Shown: one piece after another, positions 52,209 through 61,541 of the stretch
Numbering within the stretch: position 1 is the stretch's first letter
Layout: each line of letters opens with the position of its first letter
DNA from: an uncultured Pseudomonadota bacterium
Lineage (GTDB): Bacteria; Myxococcota_A; UBA796; SXON01
DNA length: 61,873 nt
Assembly (NCBI GenBank): GCA_903921785.1
Contig: CAIXRH010000348.1
Location: forward strand, 1-61,873
Reading direction: 5' to 3'
The notes under the pieces: generated by a model
Told to the model about the DNA's origin: nothing
Database searches by the model: none
Seen by the model: only the letters and a program-made list of their open reading frames with translations
Program-made: the position numbers and the translations under genes

Positions 52209-54587
52209 TCAAGCGGTTTCGCGCGCAGCCCCACGCCGCCGCCTGCCGATCCAGGCCGCCAGCGGCACCCCGATCGTCCCGAGCAGCGCGACGATCGCCG
52301 CGCCGAGGAGCCAGCGGAGGAGGCCGGGATCGTAGCGGAAGACGACCGTGTGGCCGCCGGCCGATCCGAGGTCGACGGCGCGGTAGATCACGTCGGCCTG
52401 ACGGATGGGCGTCGGCACGCCGTCCACCGTGGCCGTCCAGCCGGGGTAGTTGGTGTCGGCCAGCACCAGGGTGCCGGGCCCCTCGGCCCGCAGCGTCACC
52501 TCGGTGTCCCGGTACGCCACCACCTCGGCGGCGAGGGCGTGGGCCGGGCCGCCGTCCACGCAGGCGAGCGCACGGGAGCCGTCGCCCTCCAGGACCACGC
52601 TCCGGTCCGGGTCGGCGGCGAGGGTGAGCCGGAAGGCCTCCTCCACATCGCCCGCCCGCTGCGCACAGGCGACGACGCGGGCGCGCGGGAGCGCCCCGGG
52701 ATCCTCGTAGACCTGCCAGGCGCCACGAACCAAGGGAATCAACCCCGGCAGCTCGTGCACGGCGGCGATCCATCGCACCGCCAACCGCCGCGAGATCTCC
52801 GGGTGGTCGAGCCACCGCCGGACCTTGGCGGTGCCCTTGTCGCCGACGTCCAGGCCGCCGGAAGCGAGCAGGGCGTCGTTGCGGACCAGGAGGAGCGGCG
52901 AGGGCACGATCACATCGCTGGTGCCCAGCGGGAGGCCGAGGCTGGCGGAGAGGAGCGCGCCGTCGAGCTCGCTGGGGATACGACGGTCGAGCACGGTGGT
53001 GCGCGAGCCGCCAAGCTCGGTCATCACCGGCGCGAGCCAAGGCGGCCGGGCGTCCACCTCCGCCGCGGGGACGGTCGGGTGGTAGTCGTGGCCGAAGGCC
53101 AGGAGGTCCGCGGCGACAAGGGCGGCGAGCATCCGGGGGCGGCGCACGAAGAGGGCCGTGGCGAGCAGGAGCGCCAACGGGAGGAGCACGCGGGACGACC
53201 GAGGCGAGGTGCTCTCGCGGAGGTCCGCGAGGATGTGCCGCACCTTCGCGGGGATGGCCGAGGCCACCTCAGGATCCGGGGCGGGGAGCGCGGCGGCGGC
53301 GAGCACGGAGGGGAGCGCCGGGGGCGGCGGGAGGTCGAGCTTCTCGCGGAAGTGATGGTCGAACCAGCCACCGATCTCCGCCGCCCGGGTGCGTAGCCCG
53401 AGGTTGGCGAAGCCGGTCGTGAGCGAGAAGAGCGCGGCGATCCAGACGATCCGTCGCCGGGCCACGCCGGGGCGGGCGTGCCGGCGCAGCACGTCGACCC
53501 CGTGGGCCGCGAGCACGGCCACCGCGGCGGTGACCACCAGCGCGAACCGAGCCGGGAACCGGAAGAACCCGAAGCCGGGCACGTGGCGGAGCAGCGCCCA
53601 GGCGGGCCCGCCGAGCATCAAGACCAGCCCCACCACCCCCACGGCGGCCCAGAACCGCGAGCGCCGCAGCCCGGCGGCCGCGAGGATCGCTGCCGGGACG
53701 CCGACATACACGCAGGTCTCCCACGCGTCCACGCCCGAGCCCCAGTACTGCCCGGCGCGGTGGAAGTAGGTCTCGGTCACGTCGGCGGGGCGCTCGAAGC
53801 CGAACGCCTTCGGGAGCACGAAGTTGATCAACTCCTGCATCGGCATCGCGCCGATCGAGGCGAACGCCGCCCCGACCCCGCCCTCCCGCATCGAGAACCG
53901 GCTGAGCTCCAGGCTCGCCGCGAGCTGCGGCGCGGCGATGACCACGCCCGCGGCGCCGCCGAGCGCCCACCGCAGCAGGTCGCGGCCACCGAGCCGGACG
54001 AGCGCGTGGGCGCCCAGCATCAACCCCGCGAACGCCGCGGCCTGCGGGTGCCCGGCGAGCCCGAGCATGCCCACGCCCAGCGCCGTCAACCACGTGCGCC
54101 CGGTGACGGTGGCGAAGAGCACCCACCCCACCCAGGCGAGGCCGTTCTGCATCCCCAGGTAGAGCGCGTGGGAGACGAAGAAGCCGGAGAACGCCCACAC
54201 CAGCCCGCCGACCAGCGGCGCTGCTCCCCGGAGTCGCAGCGCCCGAAGGTAGGCCCACATCCCCATCGCGGCGAAGATGTGGTGGCCGAGCACGCTCCAG
54301 TCCAGCGCGAGCCCGTCGGGCAAAAGCAGGAAGAGCAGCATCGTCGGCGGGTAGAGGAAGCCGCCTTCTCCCTCGGCGAGCAGCGGGAAGCCGTTGCCGG
54401 CGCCGCTCGCCCACCAGGGCACCTCCCCGGATGCCCACCTCTGAGCCGCCCAAGACCGCCAGGGCAGGTGGTGGTGGCGGAGGTCGTGGTAGCCGAAAAC
54501 GCCGGTGCCCACGGCCGCGGAGGGCGCCAGCAGCACCGCCACCAGGGCGAAGATCACCAGGGGGAACAGCCAGTCCCGGCGCTTCAC
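52209..54587 (-). CDS. YfhO-family membrane protein (GT-C-like)
   Basis: The 792-residue protein has about thirteen membrane segments. The N-terminal loop GYHDLRHHHLPWRSW, FPLLAEGEGGFLYPP and the C-terminal YPGWTATVDGVPTPI are hallmarks of YfhO. In Bacillus, YfhO is needed for glycosylation of lipoteichoic acid, which supports glycosyl transfer on the outer face of the membrane. Its start overlaps the sulfatase gene stop by 4 bp. It ends a three-gene operon. Confidence 0.88.
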   Translation of the reverse strand: MKRRDWLFPLVIFALVAVLLAPSAAVGTGVFGYHDLRHHHLPWRSWAAQRWASGEVPWWASGAGNGFPLLAEGEGGFLYPPTMLLFLLLPDGLALDWSVLGHHIFAAMGMWAYLRALRLRGAAPLVGGLVWAFSGFFVSHALYLGMQNGLAWVGWVLFATVTGRTWLTALGVGMLGLAGHPQAAAFAGLMLGAHALVRLGGRDLLRWALGGAAGVVIAAPQLAASLELSRFSMREGGVGAAFASIGAMPMQELINFVLPKAFGFERPADVTETYFHRAGQYWGSGVDAWETCVYVGVPAAILAAAGLRRSRFWAAVGVVGLVLMLGGPAWALLRHVPGFGFFRFPARFALVVTAAVAVLAAHGVDVLRRHARPGVARRRIVWIAALFSLTTGFANLGLRTRAAEIGGWFDHHFREKLDLPPPPALPSVLAAAALPAPDPEVASAIPAKVRHILADLRESTSPRSSRVLLPLALLLATALFVRRPRMLAALVAADLLAFGHDYHPTVPAAEVDARPPWLAPVMTELGGSRTTVLDRRIPSELDGALLSASLGLPLGTSDVIVPSPLLLVRNDALLASGGLDVGDKGTAKVRRWLDHPEISRRLAVRWIAAVHELPGLIPLVRGAWQVYEDPGALPRARVVACAQRAGDVEEAFRLTLAADPDRSVVLEGDGSRALACVDGGPAHALAAEVVAYRDTEVTLRAEGPGTLVLADTNYPGWTATVDGVPTPIRQADVIYRAVDLGSAGGHTVVFRYDPGLLRWLLGAAIVALLGTIGVPLAAWIGRRRRGAARETA

Positions 54588-56569
54588 TTGGGCGGTGCTC
54601 CGGACGAGGGCGGCGCGGGGGGAACGGCCGGGGCCTCGGGCGTGACCGGAGCCGCCGGCGGAGCGCCGGCCGGCGCGAGCTCCGGCGCCGCCAACGTGGC
54701 GTCCGGGTCGGTGTACCCGAGCGCTTCCAGCATCTCGGCCGTGGCCCCCTCCGGCGCCGAGTGGTCCACCCCCCGCTTGAGCCCCTGCACGCTCTCGTGC
54801 GCCTGCCGCACCGCCTTCTCCTGGGTGGGCGCGAGGTCGTGGAGCTCGTGGGGATCGTCGGGGAGCGAGTAGAGCTCAGGGGCGCCGGCGTCGGTCTCCA
54901 GGTACTTCACGCCGTTCGGGGAGCGGATCCCGTAGAGCCAGGCGCTGTCGGTGCGGCCGAGGAGGAACTGCGGCGAGCCGGGCTGCTGGGCGCCGCCGAG
55001 GCGATCCTGCAGCGCCTGCGAGCGCGTACCGACCAGCTTCGGCACCCCCGCCGCCTCCAAAAGGGTGTTCGCAACGTCCATCTCGGTGACCTGGTCGTCG
55101 TTGCGCGCTCCCGGCTCCCACCCCATGCGGGTCTGCCAGAGCAGGAGCGGCACCCGGAGCACGTCGTCGTACAGCCCGTGATGGTTGAAGTGGATGCCGT
55201 GTTCGCCGAGGCTCTCGCCGTGGTCGCCGACAGCGAGGACAGCCGCTTGATCCAGGCGATGACGAGCACGCAGCCCGTCGAGGAGCACGCCGATCTGGGC
55301 GTCGGTGAAGTGGACCTCGGCGGCGTACTGGCGCTTGAGCCCCTCCACCTCGGCGTCGCTGTAGGCGTAGCCGGGCTCCTTCGCGAGGATCGCCCGGTGG
55401 TCCACCTCGGGCCCCGGCTCGCCGTGGAGGTCGTAGGGCGAGTGGGGATCGAAGAGGTGCACCCAGAGGAAGATCGGCTGCTCGGGAGGCACGGTGTCCA
55501 CCCAGGCCAGCGCGCGGGCGACGGTGGCGTCGCCGCGGCGTTCGAGGAGCGCCGGCCAGTCGGCGGGGTCGCCGTAACGAAGCAGGAGCCGGAGGCCGAG
55601 CCACCCCGCGCGGAATTCAGCGATGCCCCGGAAGCGGGGGGCGAAGTCGTCGTCGTAGACCTCAAACCCCTGATCGAGGCCCACGGAGGAGTCCAGCGCG
55701 AAGGAGCTGACGAAGGCGCCGGTACGCCACCCGACGGCCTGGAACTGTTCGGCGACGGTCTGCTCGCGGAGGGAGAGCGCGCGGCCGTTCTGCACGACGC
55801 CGGTGTGGCGGGGGTGCTGCCCGGTGAGCATCGCCGAGTGGCTCGGGGCTGTCTCGGGCAGCGGGGTGATCGCCGCGTCGAAGGCGGCGCCCTCCCGCGC
55901 GAGCCGGTCGAGGTTGGGGGTGGCGGTGGCGCTGCCGTAGGTGCCGAGGGCATCGCGACGCAGCGTATCCACGGAGATCAGCACCACGTTGGTGGCCTGG
56001 GGGGGCGGCGGGTTCGTCGGCGGCCGATCCTCCTGGCCCACGAGGACGCTGAGGCCCACGAGCGCGAGCGCCCCGAACGCGGCCGGGATGCGGAAGCCGA
56101 TGCGCGGGGTGAGCCCGATGAACTCCCGACGGTACGCGAAGCCCGAGAGCAGGAAGCCCATGAACGACGTGCTCGCGAGCACCACGCTCGATCCGACGAC
56201 GTTCTTGAGGTCCCCCCGCCGCGCCATCTCGGCGACCAGCGGGAGGAGGGCGAAGGCGGTGAGCAGCGTCCAGGCGGCGCCGAAGCCCCGCTGGTAGCGG
56301 CGCCAGAGGGGCGTCCACCCACGCATCCGCCAGGCGATCACCCCGCCCACGAGGCCGGCGGCGAAGGCGAGGAGCGAGTCCGCCACGACGGCGCCGAGGG
56401 TGAGCTCGGCCCGCTCCAGCCCCGTGAGCAGCAGGCGCGAGCGCCAGCCGACGATCAGGCCCTCCAGGCCGCCGGCCAGCGCGCCGACGGCCGCCACCTG
56501 CCCCGCGATGCGGAGGGGGACGCGCCCCTCGGGGACCGGGGGAACCTCGAAGGTCTCGTCGTCGTTCAC
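54584..56569 (-). CDS. Membrane-anchored sulfatase-fold hydrolase/transferase 1
   Basis: The 661-residue protein has four or five N-terminal membrane helices and a periplasmic alkaline-phosphatase-superfamily domain. Metal ligands are in VVLISVDTLRRDALG and AVGDHGESLGEHG. The nucleophile site reads ETAPSHSAMLTG, with Thr where type I sulfatases have Cys or Ser, and His instead of the Arg of CxPxR. Phospho-transferases of the LtaS/EptA type use Thr. The C-terminus is Pro/Ala-rich. It overlaps both neighbours by 4 bp. Confidence 0.85.
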   Translation of the reverse strand: MNDDETFEVPPVPEGRVPLRIAGQVAAVGALAGGLEGLIVGWRSRLLLTGLERAELTLGAVVADSLLAFAAGLVGGVIAWRMRGWTPLWRRYQRGFGAAWTLLTAFALLPLVAEMARRGDLKNVVGSSVVLASTSFMGFLLSGFAYRREFIGLTPRIGFRIPAAFGALALVGLSVLVGQEDRPPTNPPPPQATNVVLISVDTLRRDALGTYGSATATPNLDRLAREGAAFDAAITPLPETAPSHSAMLTGQHPRHTGVVQNGRALSLREQTVAEQFQAVGWRTGAFVSSFALDSSVGLDQGFEVYDDDFAPRFRGIAEFRAGWLGLRLLLRYGDPADWPALLERRGDATVARALAWVDTVPPEQPIFLWVHLFDPHSPYDLHGEPGPEVDHRAILAKEPGYAYSDAEVEGLKRQYAAEVHFTDAQIGVLLDGLRARHRLDQAAVLAVGDHGESLGEHGIHFNHHGLYDDVLRVPLLLWQTRMGWEPGARNDDQVTEMDVANTLLEAAGVPKLVGTRSQALQDRLGGAQQPGSPQFLLGRTDSAWLYGIRSPNGVKYLETDAGAPELYSLPDDPHELHDLAPTQEKAVRQAHESVQGLKRGVDHSAPEGATAEMLEALGYTDPDATLAAPELAPAGAPPAAPVTPEAPAVPPAPPSSGAPPK

Positions 56570-58305
56570 GGCGTTTCGTGCTCCAGGTAGCCGAGCGCTT
56601 CCATCGCCGCCCGCGTCTCCGCGTCGTCTTCAGCGGCGACGCTGGCCGTTCCCCCGGAGAGGAGCTTCCGCAGCAGGTCCACCCGTACGGCGGGGGCGAC
56701 CTGCGGGGAGAGCTCCCCCGGGTCGGCCGCGAGGTCGAAGAACAGCGCCTTCGGGGCGGCGCCCGCCGCGTCCTTGAGGATGAGCTTGCTGCCCGCGCCG
56801 CGGAGGGCGTGGTCCACCGGGGGGGTGGCGACGAAGCGCGCGGCGGTGGTGGAGGAGACCACCGGCGTCTCGCGGCAGCCCTTTCCGCTGAGCTCGGGCA
56901 CGCGCGAGACCCCGTCGAACGTGACGCCGTCGGGGGCGGCGACCCCCGTGAGCTCGCGGATCGTCGGCGCCACGTCCACCCCACCGACCTGGCAGTCCAG
57001 CACCACGCCCGCGCCCACGTGCCCCGGCCAACGCACCACCAGGGGCACGCGCAGCGAAGGATCGTAGAGATCGTCGCCGTGGTCGAAGAGATACCCGTGC
57101 TCGGTGAGGCTCTCGCCGTGGTCAGCGGTGACGACGACGATGGTGTCGTCGAGGCGGTCGCCGAGGGCGGCGAGCACGCGCCCAACCGCCGCGTCCACGT
57201 CCTGGACCTCGGCGTCGTAGGCGCGGGAGAGCCAGTCGGTGGAGGTGACGGCGCGGTCGCGGGCGGGCCAGTAGGGCGGCAGCGTGAGCGCGGCGCCGTC
57301 CGTGGGCGGGGCGCCGAGGGCCGCCTCGTCGCGCGGATGGTAGGGTCCGTGTGCGTCGTAGAAGTGCACGAAGGCGAAGAAACGTTCGTCGCGGTGGTCG
57401 CCGAGCCAACGTTCGGCGTGGGCGAGCACCCGATCGGCGCTCCGCTCGCGCAACGCGTGCTCCTTGAGCGCCACCTGATCCCAGGCCTTCACCAGGGAGA
57501 GCGACTCTGCGCCGGGCCAGGCGCCGAAGTCGTCGTCCCACACGTCCATGCCTTGCCCCCACCCGTACTTGCCGTGGAGTGGAAAGCCCGCCACGAAGCC
57601 GGCGGTGACCCAGCCGGCGGCGCGGAGGTCCTTCCACACCAGCGGACGGTCGCCGAGGGCGGTGCCATTGCTGACCACGCCCGAACGGAAAGGCGCGACG
57701 CCGGTGAGCATCGCCAGGTGCGACGGCTCGGTGATCGGCGCCGCGGCGATCGCCTGGGTGAAGCTGGTCCCCTCGCGGACGAGGCGCGCCCAGACCGGCT
57801 TGTCCCCGACGTGATCCGCCCGCGTGGTGTCCATGCTGACGACGAGCACGCTCGGGCCGCCGCCCTTCGCCCCGTGCACCGACTGCCCCCGCCCGCCGGC
57901 CACCACGAGCGCGGCCGCCCCCCAGATCGCGAGCCGGGACACCGTGAGCCACCGGGAGACGACGGCCCCGAGCGCCCCACCGATCACGAACGCCGCCGGG
58001 ATGCCGAGAAAAACCCTGGGATCGCGCAGCGACTCGTTGAGCGCGTGATCGTAGCGCCACCACACGGCGGCGTGGAGCGCGGCAAGCGCCGCCGTCGTGA
58101 ACATCCGCCACCGCGGGGCCTGCCGCGCGAGCGTGGCGATCGCGGCCGCGCCACCGGCGGCGAGCACGCCGAGGCTCACCGAGAGCGCCACGAAGGCCAG
58201 GGATTGTGCGGCGCCGAAGCCCCGGAGCGGCGACGCGCGGACCGCCGCCTCGAGCGCGCCTGCGGCCACGCCCACCCCGATCACGAACCCGACGTCCCTG
58301 CGCAC
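56566..58305 (-). CDS. Membrane-anchored sulfatase-fold hydrolase/transferase 2
   Basis: The 579-residue protein has four or five N-terminal membrane helices, then the periplasmic domain. It shows VLVVSMDTTRADHVG, ITEPSHLAMLTG (Thr at the nucleophile position), FVHFYDAHGPYHP and VVTADHGESLTEHGYLFDHG. It is a paralogue of the following gene. Both end in an EALGY-type helix. First gene of the sulfatase-sulfatase-YfhO operon. Confidence 0.87.
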   Translation of the reverse strand: MRRDVGFVIGVGVAAGALEAAVRASPLRGFGAAQSLAFVALSVSLGVLAAGGAAAIATLARQAPRWRMFTTAALAALHAAVWWRYDHALNESLRDPRVFLGIPAAFVIGGALGAVVSRWLTVSRLAIWGAAALVVAGGRGQSVHGAKGGGPSVLVVSMDTTRADHVGDKPVWARLVREGTSFTQAIAAAPITEPSHLAMLTGVAPFRSGVVSNGTALGDRPLVWKDLRAAGWVTAGFVAGFPLHGKYGWGQGMDVWDDDFGAWPGAESLSLVKAWDQVALKEHALRERSADRVLAHAERWLGDHRDERFFAFVHFYDAHGPYHPRDEAALGAPPTDGAALTLPPYWPARDRAVTSTDWLSRAYDAEVQDVDAAVGRVLAALGDRLDDTIVVVTADHGESLTEHGYLFDHGDDLYDPSLRVPLVVRWPGHVGAGVVLDCQVGGVDVAPTIRELTGVAAPDGVTFDGVSRVPELSGKGCRETPVVSSTTAARFVATPPVDHALRGAGSKLILKDAAGAAPKALFFDLAADPGELSPQVAPAVRVDLLRKLLSGGTASVAAEDDAETRAAMEALGYLEHETP

Positions 58306-58384
58306 GGCGCCTCCTTACCCTGTCGTACGCTTCCGACAGCGCGAGCGTCGCGCGGTGGCGGAAGTTGAGGTAGGTTTCATTCCC

Positions 58385-59020
58385 GTGACGATCCTCCTCT
58401 TGTTCGCCTGCGCCGGCGCCGACGCCAATCCGCCGCCCGAGGTCTCCATCACCGACCCGGCGCAGAACACCGAATTCCGCGCTGGGGAGCCGTTCACGGC
58501 CGCCGGCATCGTGGATGACGACGATGGCCCCAAGTCGCTCGACGTCACCTGGGCGTGGGACCCCGCGCCCGAGGTGGAGGGCAACGCCCTTCAGGGCGAC
58601 CGCGACGTCACCCTCTACATGAGCGGCGGGCTGCCTGCGGAGGGGGAGTACTCCCTCACCCTCACGGCGTCGGACGTGCACGGCGCCACCGCGTCCGACA
58701 CCCATCGTGTCACCGTCACCGGCGGGCAGGCGCCCATCCTCGCGCTCAAGGAGCCCACCGAGAACGGCGTGTACGACTACGGGTCTCCGCTCATCGTGGA
58801 GGTCGACGTCAACGCGAGGGACGACTCGATGTCCGACATCGAGCTCACCTGGGGCGGCGTGGCGGAGGGTGTGGCCGATGCGCCCGCCGTGCCGCCGGAG
58901 AACGGCCTCGTGATCTTCTACATCGAAGACCTGGGCCGGGGGAAGAACACGCTCTCCGTCACCGCGACCGACCCTGCCGGCGAGTCCGACACGGCCGAGG
59001 TCACGTTCAAGGTGAACTGA
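58385..59020 (+). CDS. Small lipoprotein with tandem Ig-like (PKD/cadherin-like) domains
   Basis: The 211-residue lipoprotein has leader VTILLLFAC (GTG start). Two beta-sandwich units of about 90 residues follow. Each opens with P-x-x-x-I/L-x-x-P-x-E/Q and closes with a strand such as YSLTLTASDVHGATASDTHRVTVTG or NTLSVTATDPAGESDTAEVTF. Likely a surface or adhesion-type protein. It is divergent from the sulfatase operon with a 79-bp gap. Confidence 0.72.
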   Translation: MTILLLFACAGADANPPPEVSITDPAQNTEFRAGEPFTAAGIVDDDDGPKSLDVTWAWDPAPEVEGNALQGDRDVTLYMSGGLPAEGEYSLTLTASDVHGATASDTHRVTVTGGQAPILALKEPTENGVYDYGSPLIVEVDVNARDDSMSDIELTWGGVAEGVADAPAVPPENGLVIFYIEDLGRGKNTLSVTATDPAGESDTAEVTFKVN

Positions 59021-59061
59021 ACCGGGGCCGGGCCGTCGGTGCGTTCAGGGCGGCGGGAGCA

Positions 59062-59146
59062 GGGTGTCGAAGGGCCGGTGGCGCTCCACCGGCTTGCCGG
59101 CCGGGACACGTCGGTGGTCGAGGAGCGGCCGGCGGCGAGACTGGCT
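59062..59146 (+). repeat. Dispersed intergenic repeat, copy 6
   Basis: Core TGGTCGAGGAGCGGCCG (59115-59131), with upstream GTGTCGAAGGGCCGG matching the start of copy 3 (GTGTCGAAGGCCGG). The central part contains its own inverted repeat GCCGGTGG/CCACCGGC. It lies between convergent genes. Confidence 0.65.
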
Positions 59147-59168
59147 CCCCGGGCGGGACCGCCGCCGC

Positions 59169-60650
59169 CTACCCCCCCGGAAATGCGTCCGGCTCCCCGT
59201 GCACACCAAGGTCGAAGCCGAGGAGCATCCCGTCCGAACGCTCGGAGCCGTAGAGCACCTGGGGCTCCCAGCCGCCGACGCCGCTCCCCCAGTGCAGGTT
59301 CGAGATCCAGCCGGTCATGCCCCCTGCGTAGACCTCCTCCGCCTCCCCGCCCGCATCGGTGAACCGCCACACCGTGCTCGGGCGGAGCTCCGTGACGTAG
59401 AGGTTCCCGCATTCATCGAGGTTCAGCCCGTCGAGATACCCGTGGGTGCCGTCACCGTCGACCCCGAGGGGCGTGCAGCCCAGCCCCGCGCCGTCCTCGG
59501 CGACGAGCTCCACGCACTGCCCCACGTAGGAGAGGAGGTCGGAGTCCGACACACAGTCGTCGTACAGCGCCTTGCCCTTACAGCCCTCCCGCTTGTCCGC
59601 GAGGGCCTCGCTTCGGGCGTAGCACACCGGCACCTGCTGCCAGCTCATCGTGCAGGTCTCGGGGAGGCCGTCGACCTCGCAGGCCGACCCCGGAGGTTGT
59701 TTCGCGCAGGCCGCCACCCGCTCGCCGGCACTGCCAGGGCAGAACGCGGCCGCCCACTGCGTGGCGGGCACACACTGGCTGAGGATCGGGTTCCCGAACC
59801 GCTCGGTCGTGCAGGGGGCCCCGTCCGGGAGGCCGGCGCACGGGGCGACGTCCACCTCCGACGCACACTCGAGGCCGCCGCGCCCATCCTCCGCGCACGC
59901 TCCCAGGTACCCGCCCGGGGCTCCGCACGCGTCGCCCACCGCGGCGTCCTCACAGGGCGCCCCCGGCGCCACCGGGGTCTCCACGGCGACGCGCGGCGCG
60001 GACCAGCCGCCGGAGCCGTCCTTCGTCACCGCCCAGACGTACCCCCCGCCGCAGCTCCCGATGAACAAGGTGGCGTCGGAGGCGCGGTAGCGGAGCCCGT
60101 TGGGGCGGTACAGGTGCTCCGCCACCACCTCGTCCTCCCCGGTGGACGGGTCCACCCGCCGCACGGTCCCCGCCACCTCCTCGGACACGTACACGTGCCC
60201 GTCCGGGTCCACCTCGAGTCCGTTGGGGTACTCCAGCCCGCCGAGCACCACCTCCACGTCGCCGGTGTTCACGTCCACGCTCAACAGCGCCCCGTCGCCG
60301 ACGTCGCAGATCATCAGGTGCTCCCCGTCGGGGAGGAAGCGCGTGCCCGCTGTGCCGGCCGCCACGCCGGGTACGATCACGGTCAGCGAGCCGTCGAGCC
60401 GCTGCGCGACGAGGTCCTGGCCATTCACGAACAGCACGTTCCCCTCCGCGTCGAACGCGAAGTCCTCCGCGTCCATCCACCCGGGGAGCGGTTCGGCGGA
60501 GGGCGGCAGCGGCGGGAGCGGCGGGAGCGCCTCGCAACGCTTCTCGGAGGCCGTGTCGACGCCGTCGTCGCCGGGGCCGGTGTCGGTTGGGGCCGGAGGG
60601 TCCATCTCGTCGGACGCCGTCGAGCAGGCCAATGCGAGCAGCATCCACAT
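59169..60650 (-). CDS. Beta-propeller (SMP-30/NHL-like) lipoprotein with a Cys-rich insert
   Basis: The 493-residue lipoprotein has leader MWMLLALAC. Blades of the SMP-30/NHL type are visible before about 230 (EDFAFDAEGNVLFVNG, YPNGLEVDPDGHVYVSEE, RPNGLRY). The propeller is interrupted by about 180 residues with more than 15 Cys (DACGAPGGYLGACAED, APCAGLPDGAPCTTE). It resumes with YLDGLNLDECGNLYVTE. The insert resembles small disulfide modules of scaffold or adhesion proteins. Lactonase activity is possible, but binding is equally likely. ATG 60650 is preferred to 60704. Confidence 0.75.
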   Translation of the reverse strand: MWMLLALACSTASDEMDPPAPTDTGPGDDGVDTASEKRCEALPPLPPLPPSAEPLPGWMDAEDFAFDAEGNVLFVNGQDLVAQRLDGSLTVIVPGVAAGTAGTRFLPDGEHLMICDVGDGALLSVDVNTGDVEVVLGGLEYPNGLEVDPDGHVYVSEEVAGTVRRVDPSTGEDEVVAEHLYRPNGLRYRASDATLFIGSCGGGYVWAVTKDGSGGWSAPRVAVETPVAPGAPCEDAAVGDACGAPGGYLGACAEDGRGGLECASEVDVAPCAGLPDGAPCTTERFGNPILSQCVPATQWAAAFCPGSAGERVAACAKQPPGSACEVDGLPETCTMSWQQVPVCYARSEALADKREGCKGKALYDDCVSDSDLLSYVGQCVELVAEDGAGLGCTPLGVDGDGTHGYLDGLNLDECGNLYVTELRPSTVWRFTDAGGEAEEVYAGGMTGWISNLHWGSGVGGWEPQVLYGSERSDGMLLGFDLGVHGEPDAFPGG

Positions 60651-60796
60651 CGAGCGTTCCGGGAGGGCGACCCGCGCGGCGCGGCCGAACGGGGACCTCA
60701 ACATAGCCGCGAATCCCCTCCGGACACCAGCGTCCCGACGGCGTTCCGACCCACGGCTCTCCCGGGGCGTCGGGGCGCCGCCGACGGCCGCCCCGC

Positions 60797-61540
60797 TCAG
60801 CCGGGTTCGGGCGTCCCCGCGCGGGCGAACTGCAGCGTCACCTCGTGGAGGATGTCCTTGAAGGACGCCGGCGCGGCGGCGGTGGGCACCACGAACCCGC
60901 CGCGGTCGCCCACGGCCACCTTCATCTTGAGCTCCCCCGACTTCACGACCAGCCCGGGGAGCGCGCTGCCCAGCGAATCGAGCAAGGAAGCGGTCATCCC
61001 GGCGAGGGCCTGGGGGGGGACCACGGTGGGCAGCTCCTTCGCCCCGAGCGTGGCGCGAAGGGTGTCGTTCTCGGCGGCGAGGAGGACGTTCTTGGCCTCC
61101 GCCGCCGCCTGACCCGCACGGAGCAGCGCCTCGGCCGCCCGAACCTCTGCGAGCGCTTCGTGCGCCGCGCCCAGCTTCTCCCGCAGCTCCCCAGCAGCGT
61201 CCACCGCCGCGTTGCGGGTGCGGGTCAACTCCTCCAGCCGACGCGCAGTCGCCTGGTCGTCGGCGGCGAGCGCTTCGTTACGGGCGCGCTCGGCGGCCAG
61301 CTTCTTCTCCAGCTCAGCCGCGGCCTTGTCGGCGGCGGTGGCCCGGGAGGTGAGGGTCTTGAGCTGGGTGGCCAGCTCGTCCAGCCGCGCCTTCAGCTCC
61401 TTGTTGGCCGCCGCGGTGGCGGTGGCCGACGCCTTCGTGTTGAGCGCCACGGCGTCCTCGAGCACCTTCACCCGGGCGCGGAGGGTGTCGTTCTCGGTGG
61501 TGAGGGCCGCGACTTGGGCGGCGGTCGGAGTCTTGGCCAT
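60797..61540 (-). CDS. Coiled-coil protein with small C-terminal domain
   Basis: The 247-residue protein begins MAKTPTAAQVAALTTENDTL and forms a long Ala/Glu/Leu coiled coil to about residue 165. A short globular part follows (GLVVKSGELKMKVAVGDRGGFVV). It has no leader. Its start lies one base after the stop of the next upstream gene, so the pair is coupled. Function unknown; a scaffold is suggested by the coiled coil. Confidence 0.68.
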   Translation of the reverse strand: MAKTPTAAQVAALTTENDTLRARVKVLEDAVALNTKASATATAAANKELKARLDELATQLKTLTSRATAADKAAAELEKKLAAERARNEALAADDQATARRLEELTRTRNAAVDAAGELREKLGAAHEALAEVRAAEALLRAGQAAAEAKNVLLAAENDTLRATLGAKELPTVVPPQALAGMTASLLDSLGSALPGLVVKSGELKMKVAVGDRGGFVVPTAAAPASFKDILHEVTLQFARAGTPEPG

Positions 61541-61541
61541 T

